Source: G963422745 sp965214285
GTDB taxonomy: Bacteria > Actinomycetota > Acidimicrobiia > Acidimicrobiales > Aldehydirespiratoraceae
Reading direction: 5' to 3'
Assembly: GCA_965214285.1 (NCBI GenBank)
Contig: OZ243946.1
Location: forward strand, 62,001-126,000
DNA: 64,000 nt
Shown: piece after piece, positions 17,608-26,478 of the stretch
Position numbering within the stretch: the first letter of the stretch is position 1
Layout of the letters: every line of letters begins with the position of its first letter
Position numbers and translations under genes: made by a program
Notes under the pieces: model-generated
What the model was told of the DNA's origin: nothing
Database searches by the model: none
The model's input: the letters and a program-made list of their open reading frames with translations, nothing else

Positions 17608-18374
17608 CACGAGGCCCCCGGATGCGCCCGGGCCACGGACTGCAGCTCGTCGAGCAGTTCGACCAGCTCGGGCCCGTGGCGGCCGTGCCAGCCGCCGTGG
17701 TGCTGAGGCTCTGCCGCGGGCGCCGCCAGCGTCGCCTCGGCGATGGCCGCATACACGCAGGCCTCCCAGCGCTCCCGCACGCCGGCGTCGCAGACCAGGC
17801 CCGCGGCCCGCAGCGGCGCCTCGTCTTCGATGGCCCCCAGCTCGGCCGTGAAGGGCCACATCGCGTCGAGCCCGCGCTGCATCCTGGCACGACTCTCGGC
17901 GGTGCCGTCGCCGAGGCGCACCAGCCAGGCCCGCGAGTGGCGCAGGTGAAAGGCGGTCTCGGTGCGCGCCCGTGCGGCCAGGCCGGCCAGCTCGTCGTCG
18001 GCCGATGCGGTCATGGCCTCCCAGTAGGGGGCGGCGTAGGCGTCGTGGAGGAACTGGCGGGCGATCGACTGGGCGAAGTCGCCGTTGGGCTGCTCCACGA
18101 TCAGCGGGCCGGCGAACTCCGAGGGTCCCCGCCAGTAGGCGAAGTGGTCCTCGTCGCGGCCTGCGCCTTCCAGGCACCCCGCGTAGCCGTACAGGCGGCG
18201 GGCCTGGCCGATCAGGTCGAGGCTGATGTTGGCGAACGCCATGTCCTGTTCGAGCTCGGGCGCATGGGCGATCCACTCGCCGAGCCGCTGGGCCAGCACC
18301 AGCGCCCTGTCGCCGTGGCGCAGCACGTGGCGCAACAGGCCGTCGGGGCTCTGAGCCGGCTGCACCGCGGCCAT
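17604..18374 (-). CDS. paaC: phenylacetyl-CoA epoxidase structural subunit PaaC
   Basis: PaaC is the non-catalytic ferritin-like partner of PaaA in the 1,2-phenylacetyl-CoA epoxidase. The 256-residue protein shows HVLRHGDRALVLAQRLGEWIAHAPELEQDMAFANISLDLIGQARRLYGYAG (about 13-65), then FAYWRGPSEFAGPLIVEQPNGDFAQSIARQFLHDAY near 82, all typical of PaaC. The diiron ligands of PaaA are not conserved, as expected. ATG 18374 overlaps the paaB stop (TGATG). A longer open frame upstream lies within paaB and is not used. Confidence 0.95.
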   Translation of the reverse strand: MAAVQPAQSPDGLLRHVLRHGDRALVLAQRLGEWIAHAPELEQDMAFANISLDLIGQARRLYGYAGCLEGAGRDEDHFAYWRGPSEFAGPLIVEQPNGDFAQSIARQFLHDAYAAPYWEAMTASADDELAGLAARARTETAFHLRHSRAWLVRLGDGTAESRARMQRGLDAMWPFTAELGAIEDEAPLRAAGLVCDAGVRERWEACVYAAIAEATLAAPAAEPQHHGGWHGRHGPELVELLDELQSVARAHPGASW

Positions 18375-18655
18375 CACATCTGGTCGACTTCTGCGGGCAG
18401 CGTGTAGTCGGTCGGATAGCGGTAGTGCTTGTCCTGCGCCGGCTCGAACAGCACCTCCGCGTCGTCGGGATCCGACGCCGTCACGTCCGCCGAGCGCACC
18501 ACCCACAGGCTCGTGCCCTCGCGGCGCCGGGTGTAGAGATCGCGGGCGGACTGCAGGGCGGTCTCGGCGTCGGCGGCATGCAGGCTGCCGACGTGCACGT
18601 GGCTCACCCCGCGCCGTGCCCGCACGAACACCTCCCACATCGGCCAGTCGCTCAT
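18374..18655 (-). CDS. paaB: phenylacetyl-CoA epoxidase subunit PaaB
   Basis: PaaB is a small subunit of the epoxidase complex, thought to bridge or shape the PaaAC heterodimers. The 93-residue protein (the usual size) begins WPMWEVFVRARRGVSHVHVGSLHAADAETALQSARDLYTRR and contains SLWVVRSADV, the expected family blocks. The ATG at 18655 overlaps the paaA stop by four bases, and its own stop overlaps paaC. Confidence 0.96.
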   Translation of the reverse strand: MSDWPMWEVFVRARRGVSHVHVGSLHAADAETALQSARDLYTRRREGTSLWVVRSADVTASDPDDAEVLFEPAQDKHYRYPTDYTLPAEVDQM

Positions 18656-19587
18656 GCTGCGGCCTCGCGCTGAGCGTGCTTGGCGGCATAGGCGGCAGCG
18701 GCCTCTCGCACCCAGGCGCCTTCGTCGTGGGCGCGGCGGCGCACAGCGATGCGCTGCTCGGGCAGCTCACCCTCGCCGCGCACCATGCGGGCGAACTCGG
18801 ACCAGTCGGGCTCGCCGTAGTCGTAGTGGCCGCGCTCGGCATTCCATGCGAGGTCGGGGTCGGGTATCTGCAGGCCGAGCACCGCTGCCTGGGGAACGGT
18901 CATGTCGATGAAGTTCTGGCGCAGCTCGTCGTTGGTGTAGCGCTTGATGCCCCAGGCCATGTTGCGGGCGTTGTGCACCGACTCCGCATCCGGCGGCCCG
19001 AACATCATCACGCTGGGCCACCACCAGCGATCCAGCGCCTCCTGGGCCATCTGCTTCTGGGCAACCGTGCCCTCGCACAGCGCCAGCAGGATCTGAAAGC
19101 CCTGGCGCTGATGGAAGCTCTCCTCCTTGCAGATGCGCACCATGGCCCGCCCGTAGGGGCCGTAGGAGCAGCGGCACAGCGGGATCTGGTTGGTGATGGC
19201 GGCGCCGTCGACCAGCCAGCCGATGGCGCCCATGTCCGCCCAACTCAGCGCCGGGTAGTTGAAGATGCTGGAGTATTTCTGGGCCTTGGTGTGCAGCAGG
19301 TCGAGCAGGTGCGGGCGGTCGGGGCCGAGCGTCTCGGCGGCGCCGTAGAGGTAGAGCCCGTGGCCGGCCTCGTCTTGGACCTTGGCGGTGAGGATCGCCT
19401 TGCGGCGCAGGGACGGCGCGCGGGTGATCCACTCCCCCTCGGGCTGCATGCCGATGATCTCCGAATGCGCGTGCTGGGCGATCTGGCGCACCAGGGTGCG
19501 GCGGTACTCGTCTGGCATCCAGTCCTCGCACTCGATGCGGTCATCCGCGCCGATCACTGCGTCGAACTGCGCCTGGTCTCGGATCAC
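18652..19587 (-). CDS. paaA: phenylacetyl-CoA epoxidase catalytic subunit PaaA
   Basis: PaaA holds the diiron site that epoxidises the ring of phenylacetyl-CoA. The 311-residue protein has the ligand motifs AKVQDEAGHGLYLYGAAE (about 69-86) and ICKEESFHQRQGFQ (about 153-166). The region between, KYSSIFNYPALSWADMGAIGWLVDGAA, is conserved in the family. GTG 19587 has a strong GAGGAGG ribosome-binding site. A 21-codon ORF fills the gap to paaZ and overlaps this start. The enzyme needs PaaC, PaaB and PaaE, all encoded directly downstream. Confidence 0.97.
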   Translation of the reverse strand: MIRDQAQFDAVIGADDRIECEDWMPDEYRRTLVRQIAQHAHSEIIGMQPEGEWITRAPSLRRKAILTAKVQDEAGHGLYLYGAAETLGPDRPHLLDLLHTKAQKYSSIFNYPALSWADMGAIGWLVDGAAITNQIPLCRCSYGPYGRAMVRICKEESFHQRQGFQILLALCEGTVAQKQMAQEALDRWWWPSVMMFGPPDAESVHNARNMAWGIKRYTNDELRQNFIDMTVPQAAVLGLQIPDPDLAWNAERGHYDYGEPDWSEFARMVRGEGELPEQRIAVRRRAHDEGAWVREAAAAYAAKHAQREAAA

Positions 19588-19649
19588 GGCGCCTCCTCGG
19601 GGGCGGCTGCGTCTTGCGGGCGGGGCTCTGCGCCTGAGTCGCTGGTCAC
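19584..19649 (-). CDS. 21-codon ORF linking paaZ and paaA (doubtful)
   Basis: GTG at 19649 overlaps the paaZ stop (GTGA). The frame runs 21 codons and its TGA overlaps the paaA GTG (GTGA again). The peptide begins MTSDSGAEPRPQDAAAP and has no recognisable domain. It could couple paaA translation to paaZ without making a functional product, or be chance in GC-rich DNA. Confidence 0.25.
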   Translation of the reverse strand: MTSDSGAEPRPQDAAAPEEAP

Positions 19650-21667
19650 GTTGCCTCCTTGCAGGCCACCATGGTCAGCACGTCATAGGCGGCCACCACC
19701 TGGTCGTCGGAGTCGATCACCTGGGTGTCCCAGCGGACCTCGCCGTAGCCGGCGCCGGCACGCAGCGACTTCTCCTTGCAGGTGAGCGCCACCCGAAGCT
19801 CCGCCCCCGGATAGGTGGGCACCGCGAAGCGCAGGTTGTCGAGCCCGTAGTTGGCGAGCACCGGGCCGGGATCGGGCCACACGAACAGCCCGGCGGCTGC
19901 GGCCACCACGAAGTAGCCGTGCGCCACCCGGCCCTCGAAGACCGGGCTGGCCTTGGCCGCCTCTTCGTCCATGTGGGCATAGAAGCGGTCGCCGGTGAGG
20001 TCGGCGAAGCGCTCGATGTCGTCGATGGTGACGGTGCGCGACTCGGTCAGCAGGGCGTCGCCGATCTGCAGCTCCTCGAAGTGCAACTTGAACGGGTGGC
20101 CGCGCTCGGCGCGGCGGCTGCCTTCGACCCAGGCGCCGGTGACGGCGGTGAGCTTGTCGGGCGAGCCCTGCACGGCGGTGCGCTGCATGCAGCCCCTCAC
20201 GGCGCGCATCCCGCCCAGCTCCTCGCCTCCGCCTGCCCGGCCCGGCCCGCCGTGCACGAGCTGGGGCAGCGGCGAGCCGTGGCCCGTGGACGACTCGGCG
20301 CAGGCCGCATCCAGGATGTGGACGCGGCCGTGGTGAGCGGCGATGCCCAGCGCCAGAGCCGCGGCCTCGTCGTCGTCGGCCGCGGCGACCGTGGCCACCA
20401 GGCTGCCCCGGCCCAGGGCGGCGTACTCGATCGCCTGCTGGACGCCGCTGCAGCCGATCACGGTGGTGACCGGCCCGAAGGCCTCCACCGAGTGGATCAC
20501 GGGCGCTGCGGGGTCGCGTCCGACCAGCACGGTGGGTGCCATGAAGGCCCCGGCCTCGGGGTCGACGCCGTGGTAGTCGCAGGCGTCGATGACCACCTCG
20601 GCTGCGCCGCGCAGCTCGGCCACGGCGGCGCTCACCTCGTGTCTGTGGCCGAGGCTGACCAAGGCGCCCATGTCGGTGTCGGGCAGGGCCGGGTCGCCGA
20701 CGGTGACGCCGCGCAGCTTCTCCGCGAGCGCCTCGCACACCGCCGAGGCCAGGTTCTCGGGCACGATCGCACGGCGCACGGCGGTGCACTTCTGTCCGGC
20801 CTTCACGGTCGTCTCGGCGGCCACGGCGTCGACGAAGAGATCGAACTCGGCAGTACCGGGCAGAGCCGACTCGCCGAGGATGGCGGCGTTGAGGGAGTCG
20901 GCCTCGGCGTTGAAGCGCACCGCCCGGCGGATCAAGCCGGGATGGGCGCGCAGGGCGGCGGCGGTCGCGGCCGAGCCGGTGAAGGCCACCGCGTCCTGTT
21001 CGCCGAGATGGTCCAACAGGTCGCCCGGCGAGCCGCAGACCAGCTGCAGCGATCCTTCGGGCAGCAGGCCGCTGCCGATGATCGCCCGCACCAGCGACTC
21101 GGTCAGATAGCAGGTGACCGACGCCGGCTTGACGATGGCCGGCATGCCCGCCAGCAGGGTCGGGGCGAGCTTCTCGAGCATCCCCCAGCAGGGGAAGTTG
21201 AAGGCGTTGACGTGAACGGCCACGCCGTGGCGGGGGGTGAGCACGTGAACGCCGGCGAAGCTGTGGTCGCGGCTCAGCGGCTCGGTCGGGCCGTCGACCA
21301 GCACCTTGGAGTTCGGCAGCTCACGGCGGCCCTTGCTCGCATACGACAGCAGCACGCCGATGCCGCCTTCGATGTCGATCGCCGAGTCGGCGCGGGTCGC
21401 GCCCGTGGCGGTGGACTCCGCATACAGCGCCTCGGTGCCGGTCAGCAGGTGCTTGCCGAGGGCGCGCAGCATGGCCGCCCGCTCGTGGAAGGTCATGGCG
21501 CGCAGCGCAGGGCCGCCGACGGCGCGGGCGTGGTCTGCGGCCGCGCCGAAGTCGATACCGGCGCTGGACACCGCGGCCACGGGCTCGCCGCTTACCGCAT
21601 GGGCGACCGGCACGCCGTCGCCGGCGCTGTGCCAGGCGCCTTCGACGTAGCTCTCGACGACTCGCAT
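19646..21667 (-). CDS. paaZ: bifunctional oxepin-CoA hydrolase / 3-oxo-5,6-dehydrosuberyl-CoA semialdehyde dehydrogenase PaaZ
   Basis: PaaZ opens the seven-membered oxepin-CoA ring and oxidises the resulting aldehyde. The 673-residue protein has an N-terminal aldehyde dehydrogenase (about 1-520) with FNFPCWGMLEKLAPTLLAG and catalytic Cys in GQKCTAVRR near 255. A C-terminal MaoC-type hydratase (about 535-673) has FADLTGDRFYAHMDEEAA. Length and order match E. coli PaaZ (681). ATG 21667 has GGGAGG just upstream; the open frame beyond it is noncoding. It is the first gene of the paa operon and its promoter carries the PaaX-type inverted repeat. Confidence 0.96.
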   Translation of the reverse strand: MRVVESYVEGAWHSAGDGVPVAHAVSGEPVAAVSSAGIDFGAAADHARAVGGPALRAMTFHERAAMLRALGKHLLTGTEALYAESTATGATRADSAIDIEGGIGVLLSYASKGRRELPNSKVLVDGPTEPLSRDHSFAGVHVLTPRHGVAVHVNAFNFPCWGMLEKLAPTLLAGMPAIVKPASVTCYLTESLVRAIIGSGLLPEGSLQLVCGSPGDLLDHLGEQDAVAFTGSAATAAALRAHPGLIRRAVRFNAEADSLNAAILGESALPGTAEFDLFVDAVAAETTVKAGQKCTAVRRAIVPENLASAVCEALAEKLRGVTVGDPALPDTDMGALVSLGHRHEVSAAVAELRGAAEVVIDACDYHGVDPEAGAFMAPTVLVGRDPAAPVIHSVEAFGPVTTVIGCSGVQQAIEYAALGRGSLVATVAAADDDEAAALALGIAAHHGRVHILDAACAESSTGHGSPLPQLVHGGPGRAGGGEELGGMRAVRGCMQRTAVQGSPDKLTAVTGAWVEGSRRAERGHPFKLHFEELQIGDALLTESRTVTIDDIERFADLTGDRFYAHMDEEAAKASPVFEGRVAHGYFVVAAAAGLFVWPDPGPVLANYGLDNLRFAVPTYPGAELRVALTCKEKSLRAGAGYGEVRWDTQVIDSDDQVVAAYDVLTMVACKEAT

Positions 21668-21761
21668 CACGCCTCCCTCGGGCCTGCTTCGGATCCTTGA
21701 CTGTGCTTGCGGCAGATTTTGCCGGCCTGCGGGCCTGCGGTGCCTGTCACAGCCCGCCAAC

Positions 21762-21790
21762 ATGATACACGCACTGCGCTTCAATGGCAA
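21762..21790 (-). promoter_or_regulatory. sigma70-type promoter of the paaZABCDEK operon
   Basis: On the minus strand TTGCCA (21790-21785) and TATCAT (21767-21762) are separated by exactly 17 bases. A transcript starting near 21755 would have a leader of about 88 bases before the paaZ ATG, consistent with its good ribosome-binding site. Confidence 0.65.
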
Positions 21791-21802
21791 GAGCTTGTAT
21801 CA
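21763..21802. promoter_or_regulatory. candidate PaaX operator: paired TGATACA inverted repeat
   Basis: TGATACA (21763-21769) and TGTATCA (21796-21802) are perfect inverted copies whose centres are 33 bp apart, about three helical turns. One arm covers the -10 box and the other lies just upstream of the -35 box of the paaZ promoter, the geometry expected for a dimeric repressor such as PaaX. This is assignment by context. Confidence 0.6.
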
Positions 21803-21914
21803 GATCGGCGAGTGCCGTGCTGCGCACGTGGCCTGTCGTGGCTGTGCTGCTTTGTGCGCAGGCGAGACTGCGTGAGCGGTGCGGGTCGCTGCGCGGGCCG
21901 CTAAGGGCCGGCGC

Positions 21915-22700
21915 TCAGCCGGGCAGGTGCAGGTCGCTGCTGCCCAGGTAGGCGGCGATGACGTTGGGGTCTTGCTGCACCACTGCCGGCGTGCCCTCGG
22001 AGATCTTCTCGCCGAAGTCCAGCACCATCACCCGGTCGGCGATGTCCATCACCAGGCCCATGTCGTGCTCCACGAGGATCATCGAGATGCCGAGCTCGCG
22101 GCGGATGTCGAGGATGAAGCGGGCCATGTCCTCGGTCTCCTCGAGGTTCATGCCGGCCACCGGCTCGTCGAGCAGCAACAGCTCGGGCTCCATGGCCAGC
22201 GCCCGGCCCAGCTCCACCCGCTTCTGGAAGCCATAGGGCAGCAGCGCCACCGGGTGCTTGCGCCATTCCTCGATCTCGAGGAAGTCGATGATGTCCTCCA
22301 CGGCGCGGCGGTGCTCCATCTCCTCGCGCTTCGCCCGGCCGACCCACAGCGCCCCGGCGAGCACCGACTCCTTCATGCGGATGTGGCGGCCGGTCAACAG
22401 GTTGTCGAGCACGGTCATCTGCGGGAACAGCTCGATGTTCTGGAAGGTGCGGGCGATGCCGAGGCGGGCTACCCGGTCGGGGCGCTCCCCCATGATCGAG
22501 GCGCCCTTCCAGCGGATGTCGCCTTCCTGAGGGCGGTACACCTGTGAGATGGTGTTGAAGATCGAGGTCTTGCCGGCGCCGTTGGGCCCGATGATGGAGA
22601 ACAGCTCGCCGTCGGCGACATCGAAGCTCACGTCGTGGATGGCGGTGACGCCGCCGAAGCGCAGCGTGATGCCCTCTGCTTCGAGAATGGGCGTGTCCAC
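21915..22700 (-). CDS. livG: branched-chain-amino-acid-type ABC transporter ATPase LivG
   Basis: An ATPase subunit of a HAAT-family importer, 261 residues. Walker A is GPNGAGKTS near 36. The LivG-specific RTFQNIELFPQMTVLDNLLTGRH lies near 83, a degenerate signature LLPYGFQKRVELGRALA near 150, Walker B ELLLLDEPVAGMN, and the switch His in LVEHDMGLV. The LivG C-terminal extension ends EGTPAVVQQDPNVIAAYLG. GTG 22700 has AGGAGG six bases upstream; the longer frame runs into livF. It is the last gene of the operon beginning with the acyl-CoA ligase. The substrate may be a branched-chain amino acid, an amide or an aromatic acid. Confidence 0.93.
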   Translation of the reverse strand: MDTPILEAEGITLRFGGVTAIHDVSFDVADGELFSIIGPNGAGKTSIFNTISQVYRPQEGDIRWKGASIMGERPDRVARLGIARTFQNIELFPQMTVLDNLLTGRHIRMKESVLAGALWVGRAKREEMEHRRAVEDIIDFLEIEEWRKHPVALLPYGFQKRVELGRALAMEPELLLLDEPVAGMNLEETEDMARFILDIRRELGISMILVEHDMGLVMDIADRVMVLDFGEKISEGTPAVVQQDPNVIAAYLGSSDLHLPG

Positions 22701-22710
22701 CAGGCGCCTC

Positions 22711-23505
<795 letters not shown>

Positions 23506-23619
23506 GAGCGGCGCTCCCTAGCGGCGGGTTCGGGCGGTGATTCGATCTCGACCCTGGGGCGGGCCGCTAGCGCAGAGGACGCAGGCGACCCGCCCCGGGA
23601 CCGATGGTGGTGCCGACCG

Positions 23620-23658
23620 CGGTGCCGCTCAGTCTCCGAAGAGGCCCGAGCGGCACCG
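23620..23658 (-). terminator. hairpin between the substrate-binding-protein gene and livF
   Basis: CGGTGCCGCTC (23620-23630) and GAGCGGCACCG (23648-23658) form a perfect 11-bp stem with a 17-base loop, 26 bases after the binding-protein stop. There is no T-run. It probably acts as a 3' stabiliser or partial terminator, giving more binding protein than ATPase, as known in many ABC operons. Confidence 0.55.
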
Positions 23659-23683
23659 GGTCAGCGGCTGATCCGATCGATGC

Positions 23684-25114
23684 TTACTCGATCAGGAAGC
23701 AGGGCTCGTACTCCCAGGCGGCGGCCGTGTCGGAGATGTAGTTCTCCTCGATCAGGATCAGGCCCTCGCCTTCGTCGTCGAGCATGGTGGAGTCGCCGTT
23801 GTAGGCCTCGTGATCCGGCTTGTACACCCAGGTGCCGCGAGCGATCTGATCGTTGGGATCCTCGGCTGCGTAGTTGGAGTTGGACGCCAGGCCCTGGAAG
23901 TCCACCTCGATGCTCTGCAGCGCAGCGGCTACGCCGGCGCGGGTCAGATCGCCGTTCTCCACGGCCTTAAGGAGGCCTTGGCGGGCGATCTCGCCCATCA
24001 GCCAGCTGTTGATGTAGACGCTGAGGTACTGCTTGTCCGGCGCGTACTCGCGCATCAGCGACACCACGTCGGCCATGCCGGCGGTGTCGCCGGTGCCGAT
24101 CGCCGTGTAAGGCGTGAATGCCGTGTAGCTGGCGGTGGCCAGGGGACCCAGGTCAGTGGCCAGCAGCTGCGGGGCGAAGGACGGGCCGTTGCCGCCCCAC
24201 TGTCCGACGAAGCCCTCGCCGTGAGCGCCGCCCATGACCTCAGCAAGTGTGCCGGGGTTGAGGGTCGTCCAGACGATGTCGGCGCCGGACTCGACGATCT
24301 GGCTGATCACCGGGGTCTGGTCGGTGTTGGGGATGACCGCAGCCTGGCCGTCGTAGACCACTTCGAGGCCCAGGGCCTCAGCCGCGATCTTGGCGCCCAG
24401 CGCCCCGTCCTCGCCGTAGTCGCCGGGGAACGAGACGATGGCGATCGTCGCGGCGTCGTGAGCGTCTGCGAGCCAGCTCACGCCGTTCATCGCCTCCACG
24501 CAGTAGTTGGTGCCCCACTCGAACACGTGGGAGCTGTTGGGGGCCGCCCACGAGGAGTTCCAGGAGAGCACGATGGCCGCCATGTCGTCCTCGACGAGGG
24601 TGTCGCGGATCGCCGCGGTGTGCGGGGACCCGGTGCTGGTGCCGATCATGATCACACCGTCGTCGCCGGAGCTGGAGAGCTCGTCGTAATGGCTGAGGTG
24701 GGTGGGCACGTCGTAGCCGGTGTCGCGTACGACCACCTCGATCATGCGGCCGGCAATGCCGCCCTGGTCGTTGAGACGGTCGAAATAGGCCTGAGAGCCG
24801 TCGGTGATCGGCACGGTCAGCCCGGCGAAGATGCCCGACAGGTCCGACAGGAAGCCGATCCTGATGGTGTCGTCGCTCACGCCCACGCCGGTGACCAGCT
24901 CGGCCGCGGCATCGCCGTCGTCCATGTCGTCGTCGGCCATGTCGTCGCCGTCGTCGGCCATGTCGTCGCCGTCGTCGGCGGAGTCGCCGTCGTCGCCGCT
25001 GTCAGCAGCGTCGTCGCCGGCGCCGGCGTCGGTGTCGTCGTCGTCGCCGCCGCAAGCCGCAGCGAGCATCGCAAAGGCGAGCAGCACGGCAAGCAGCCAC
25101 TTGATCCGTTTCAT
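23684..25114 (-). CDS. livK: periplasmic-binding-protein type lipoprotein of the Liv-like importer
   Basis: A 476-residue substrate-binding protein of the Leu/Ile/Val family. The signal peptide ends in lipobox LAAAC with Cys 21. An extreme Asp-rich linker follows (about 23-70, with repeats of DDGDDMAD). The mature type I binding fold begins DTIRIGFLSDLSGIFAGL, with GRMIEVVVRDTGYDVPTH and later SGADIVWTTLNPG. It delivers ligand to LivHM. GGAGG lies upstream of ATG 25114. A motif resembling those before the operon's first gene and livF lies at 25152-25165. The ligand is not predictable. Confidence 0.9.
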   Translation of the reverse strand: MKRIKWLLAVLLAFAMLAAACGGDDDDTDAGAGDDAADSGDDGDSADDGDDMADDGDDMADDDMDDGDAAAELVTGVGVSDDTIRIGFLSDLSGIFAGLTVPITDGSQAYFDRLNDQGGIAGRMIEVVVRDTGYDVPTHLSHYDELSSSGDDGVIMIGTSTGSPHTAAIRDTLVEDDMAAIVLSWNSSWAAPNSSHVFEWGTNYCVEAMNGVSWLADAHDAATIAIVSFPGDYGEDGALGAKIAAEALGLEVVYDGQAAVIPNTDQTPVISQIVESGADIVWTTLNPGTLAEVMGGAHGEGFVGQWGGNGPSFAPQLLATDLGPLATASYTAFTPYTAIGTGDTAGMADVVSLMREYAPDKQYLSVYINSWLMGEIARQGLLKAVENGDLTRAGVAAALQSIEVDFQGLASNSNYAAEDPNDQIARGTWVYKPDHEAYNGDSTMLDDEGEGLILIEENYISDTAAAWEYEPCFLIE

Positions 25115-25151
25115 GGATTTTCCTCCAAGGTTGGGTTGGTTTCGAATGCGC

Positions 25152-25165
25152 AGGTTAGCGCAAGC
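25152..25165 (-). promoter_or_regulatory. recurrent GCTTGCGCTAACCT motif before the binding-protein gene
   Basis: The minus-strand 14-mer matches GCTTGCGCTAGCCT at 29508-29521 upstream of the operon's first gene with one mismatch, and shares its GCGCTA core with a third site at 23566-23575 before livF. All three lie in 5' untranslated regions of the same operon. It may be a promoter or regulator site. Confidence 0.4.
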
Positions 25166-25184
25166 GATCTCGGTTGGCCCAGTG

Positions 25185-26477
25185 CTAGTAGCTGAAGGGC
25201 CAGCGCTTCCAGTAGTTGCGGATCTTCACCCAGATGCCGAACAGGCCCAGCGGCTCGAAGATCAGGAAGACCACGATCAGCAGGCCGAAGAGCACCACGT
25301 TCCAGTCGAAGACGCTCATCGGCCAGCCCGGCGACTCATTCGCCGAGGAGACCACGCCGAAGTCCCCGCCGCTGGTGAGCACCACATCGGAGACGGCGCC
25401 GGCCAGCCCGGTCTCGGCTTGAGCGAGCCAGTCGGTGATGTCCTCGACGAATTTCGGGATCATGAACACGAAGAAGGCGCCGATGACGGCCCCGCTGGTG
25501 GTGCCCGCGCCGCCGATCAGGATGATGGCGATGAACTCCACGGACAAGAAGAGGTTGAACTGGTCCGAGAGCAGCTGGCCGTTGAGGGCCGCGTACAGCG
25601 ACCCGGCGACGCCTGCGAAGAACGACGACACGGCGAAGGCGATGACCTTGTAGCGGAAGTCGGGCACGCCCATGATCTCCGCGGCGATGTCGCGGTCGCG
25701 GATGGCCTGCAGGGCGCGTCCGGTGCGGGTGCGCAGGATGTTCTTGGAAAGGACCACGAAGCCGATGGCGATCACCAGGAACAGCAGGTAGGTCTTCTCG
25801 GCGTCGCTGACGTCGAACCAGAGCCAGCGGCCGTCCGAGGAGAAGTCGACGAGGGCCGTCTCCTCCTTCCAGAGCTTCAGCTCCAGATCCTGGAAGCTGC
25901 GGCCCAGCGAGGGCGGGCCTGCGATCTTGCGCCCCCAGGAGGTGTTGCCGAGGTGGATGCCGACGAACACCAGGCCCAGGGTGACGATGGCCAGGTAGAG
26001 CCCGCGCAGGCGCACCGCTACCGGCGAGATGACCACGCCGACGATGGCGGCCATCACGCCCGCAGCCGGCATCCAGATCCAGATCGGCAGGCCGTGCCCC
26101 CAGACCTGGCTGGTGCCCTTGCCGCCGAGGTAGGCGGCGGTGCAGGCGCCGACGCCCATGAAGAAGGCATGGCCCAGCGACACCTGGCCCGCCACGCCCG
26201 AGAGCAGGTTGAGGCCCAGGGCGGCGATGGAGATCACCAGCACCAGGGTGGTGGCGCGCAGGTAGTTCTCGTCGCCCAGGAAGCGGAACAAGGGTATGCC
26301 GTCGCCGATGATCGGCAGCCAGCTCAGGCCCGGGATGTCGTCGTTGAGCACCGGGATGCTGAACGGCAGCAGGAAGAGCATGGTGACGAAGAAAGCCATC
26401 ACGCCCTTTTGCGTCCAAGTGGGCAGGAGCTGGGACTCCTGGGTGTAGGAGGTATAGAGGTTGGGGCGCCCGAACAT
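25185..26477 (-). CDS. livM: branched-chain-amino-acid-type ABC transporter permease LivM
   Basis: A 430-residue inner-membrane permease with about nine to ten hydrophobic segments. LNLLSGVAGQVSLGHAFFMGVGA near 83 is the LivM hallmark, and GRALQAIRDRDIAAEIMGV near 267 is the EAA-like coupling loop. GGAGTTSGAVIGAFFV follows near 330. A soluble stretch of about 50 residues (165-215, rich in Trp/Glu) between segments, and another near 350-385, are longer than in many LivM. One base separates it from the livH stop. It forms the channel with LivH. Confidence 0.93.
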   Translation of the reverse strand: MFGRPNLYTSYTQESQLLPTWTQKGVMAFFVTMLFLLPFSIPVLNDDIPGLSWLPIIGDGIPLFRFLGDENYLRATTLVLVISIAALGLNLLSGVAGQVSLGHAFFMGVGACTAAYLGGKGTSQVWGHGLPIWIWMPAAGVMAAIVGVVISPVAVRLRGLYLAIVTLGLVFVGIHLGNTSWGRKIAGPPSLGRSFQDLELKLWKEETALVDFSSDGRWLWFDVSDAEKTYLLFLVIAIGFVVLSKNILRTRTGRALQAIRDRDIAAEIMGVPDFRYKVIAFAVSSFFAGVAGSLYAALNGQLLSDQFNLFLSVEFIAIILIGGAGTTSGAVIGAFFVFMIPKFVEDITDWLAQAETGLAGAVSDVVLTSGGDFGVVSSANESPGWPMSVFDWNVVLFGLLIVVFLIFEPLGLFGIWVKIRNYWKRWPFSY

Positions 26478-26478
26478 C

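Noticed and set aside
21803..21914. A terminator for livG or an extra gene between livG and the paaZ promoter
   Set aside because: The short GGCC-rich inverted pieces near 21895-21910 do not give a convincing stem, and the small open frames there have no ribosome site or family pattern.
24877..25092. Thr/Ala-rich frame in the Asp-rich linker region of the binding protein, looking like a repeat protein
   Set aside because: It is the frame-shifted reading of the GAC/GAT-rich linker. The lipoprotein frame explains the region.
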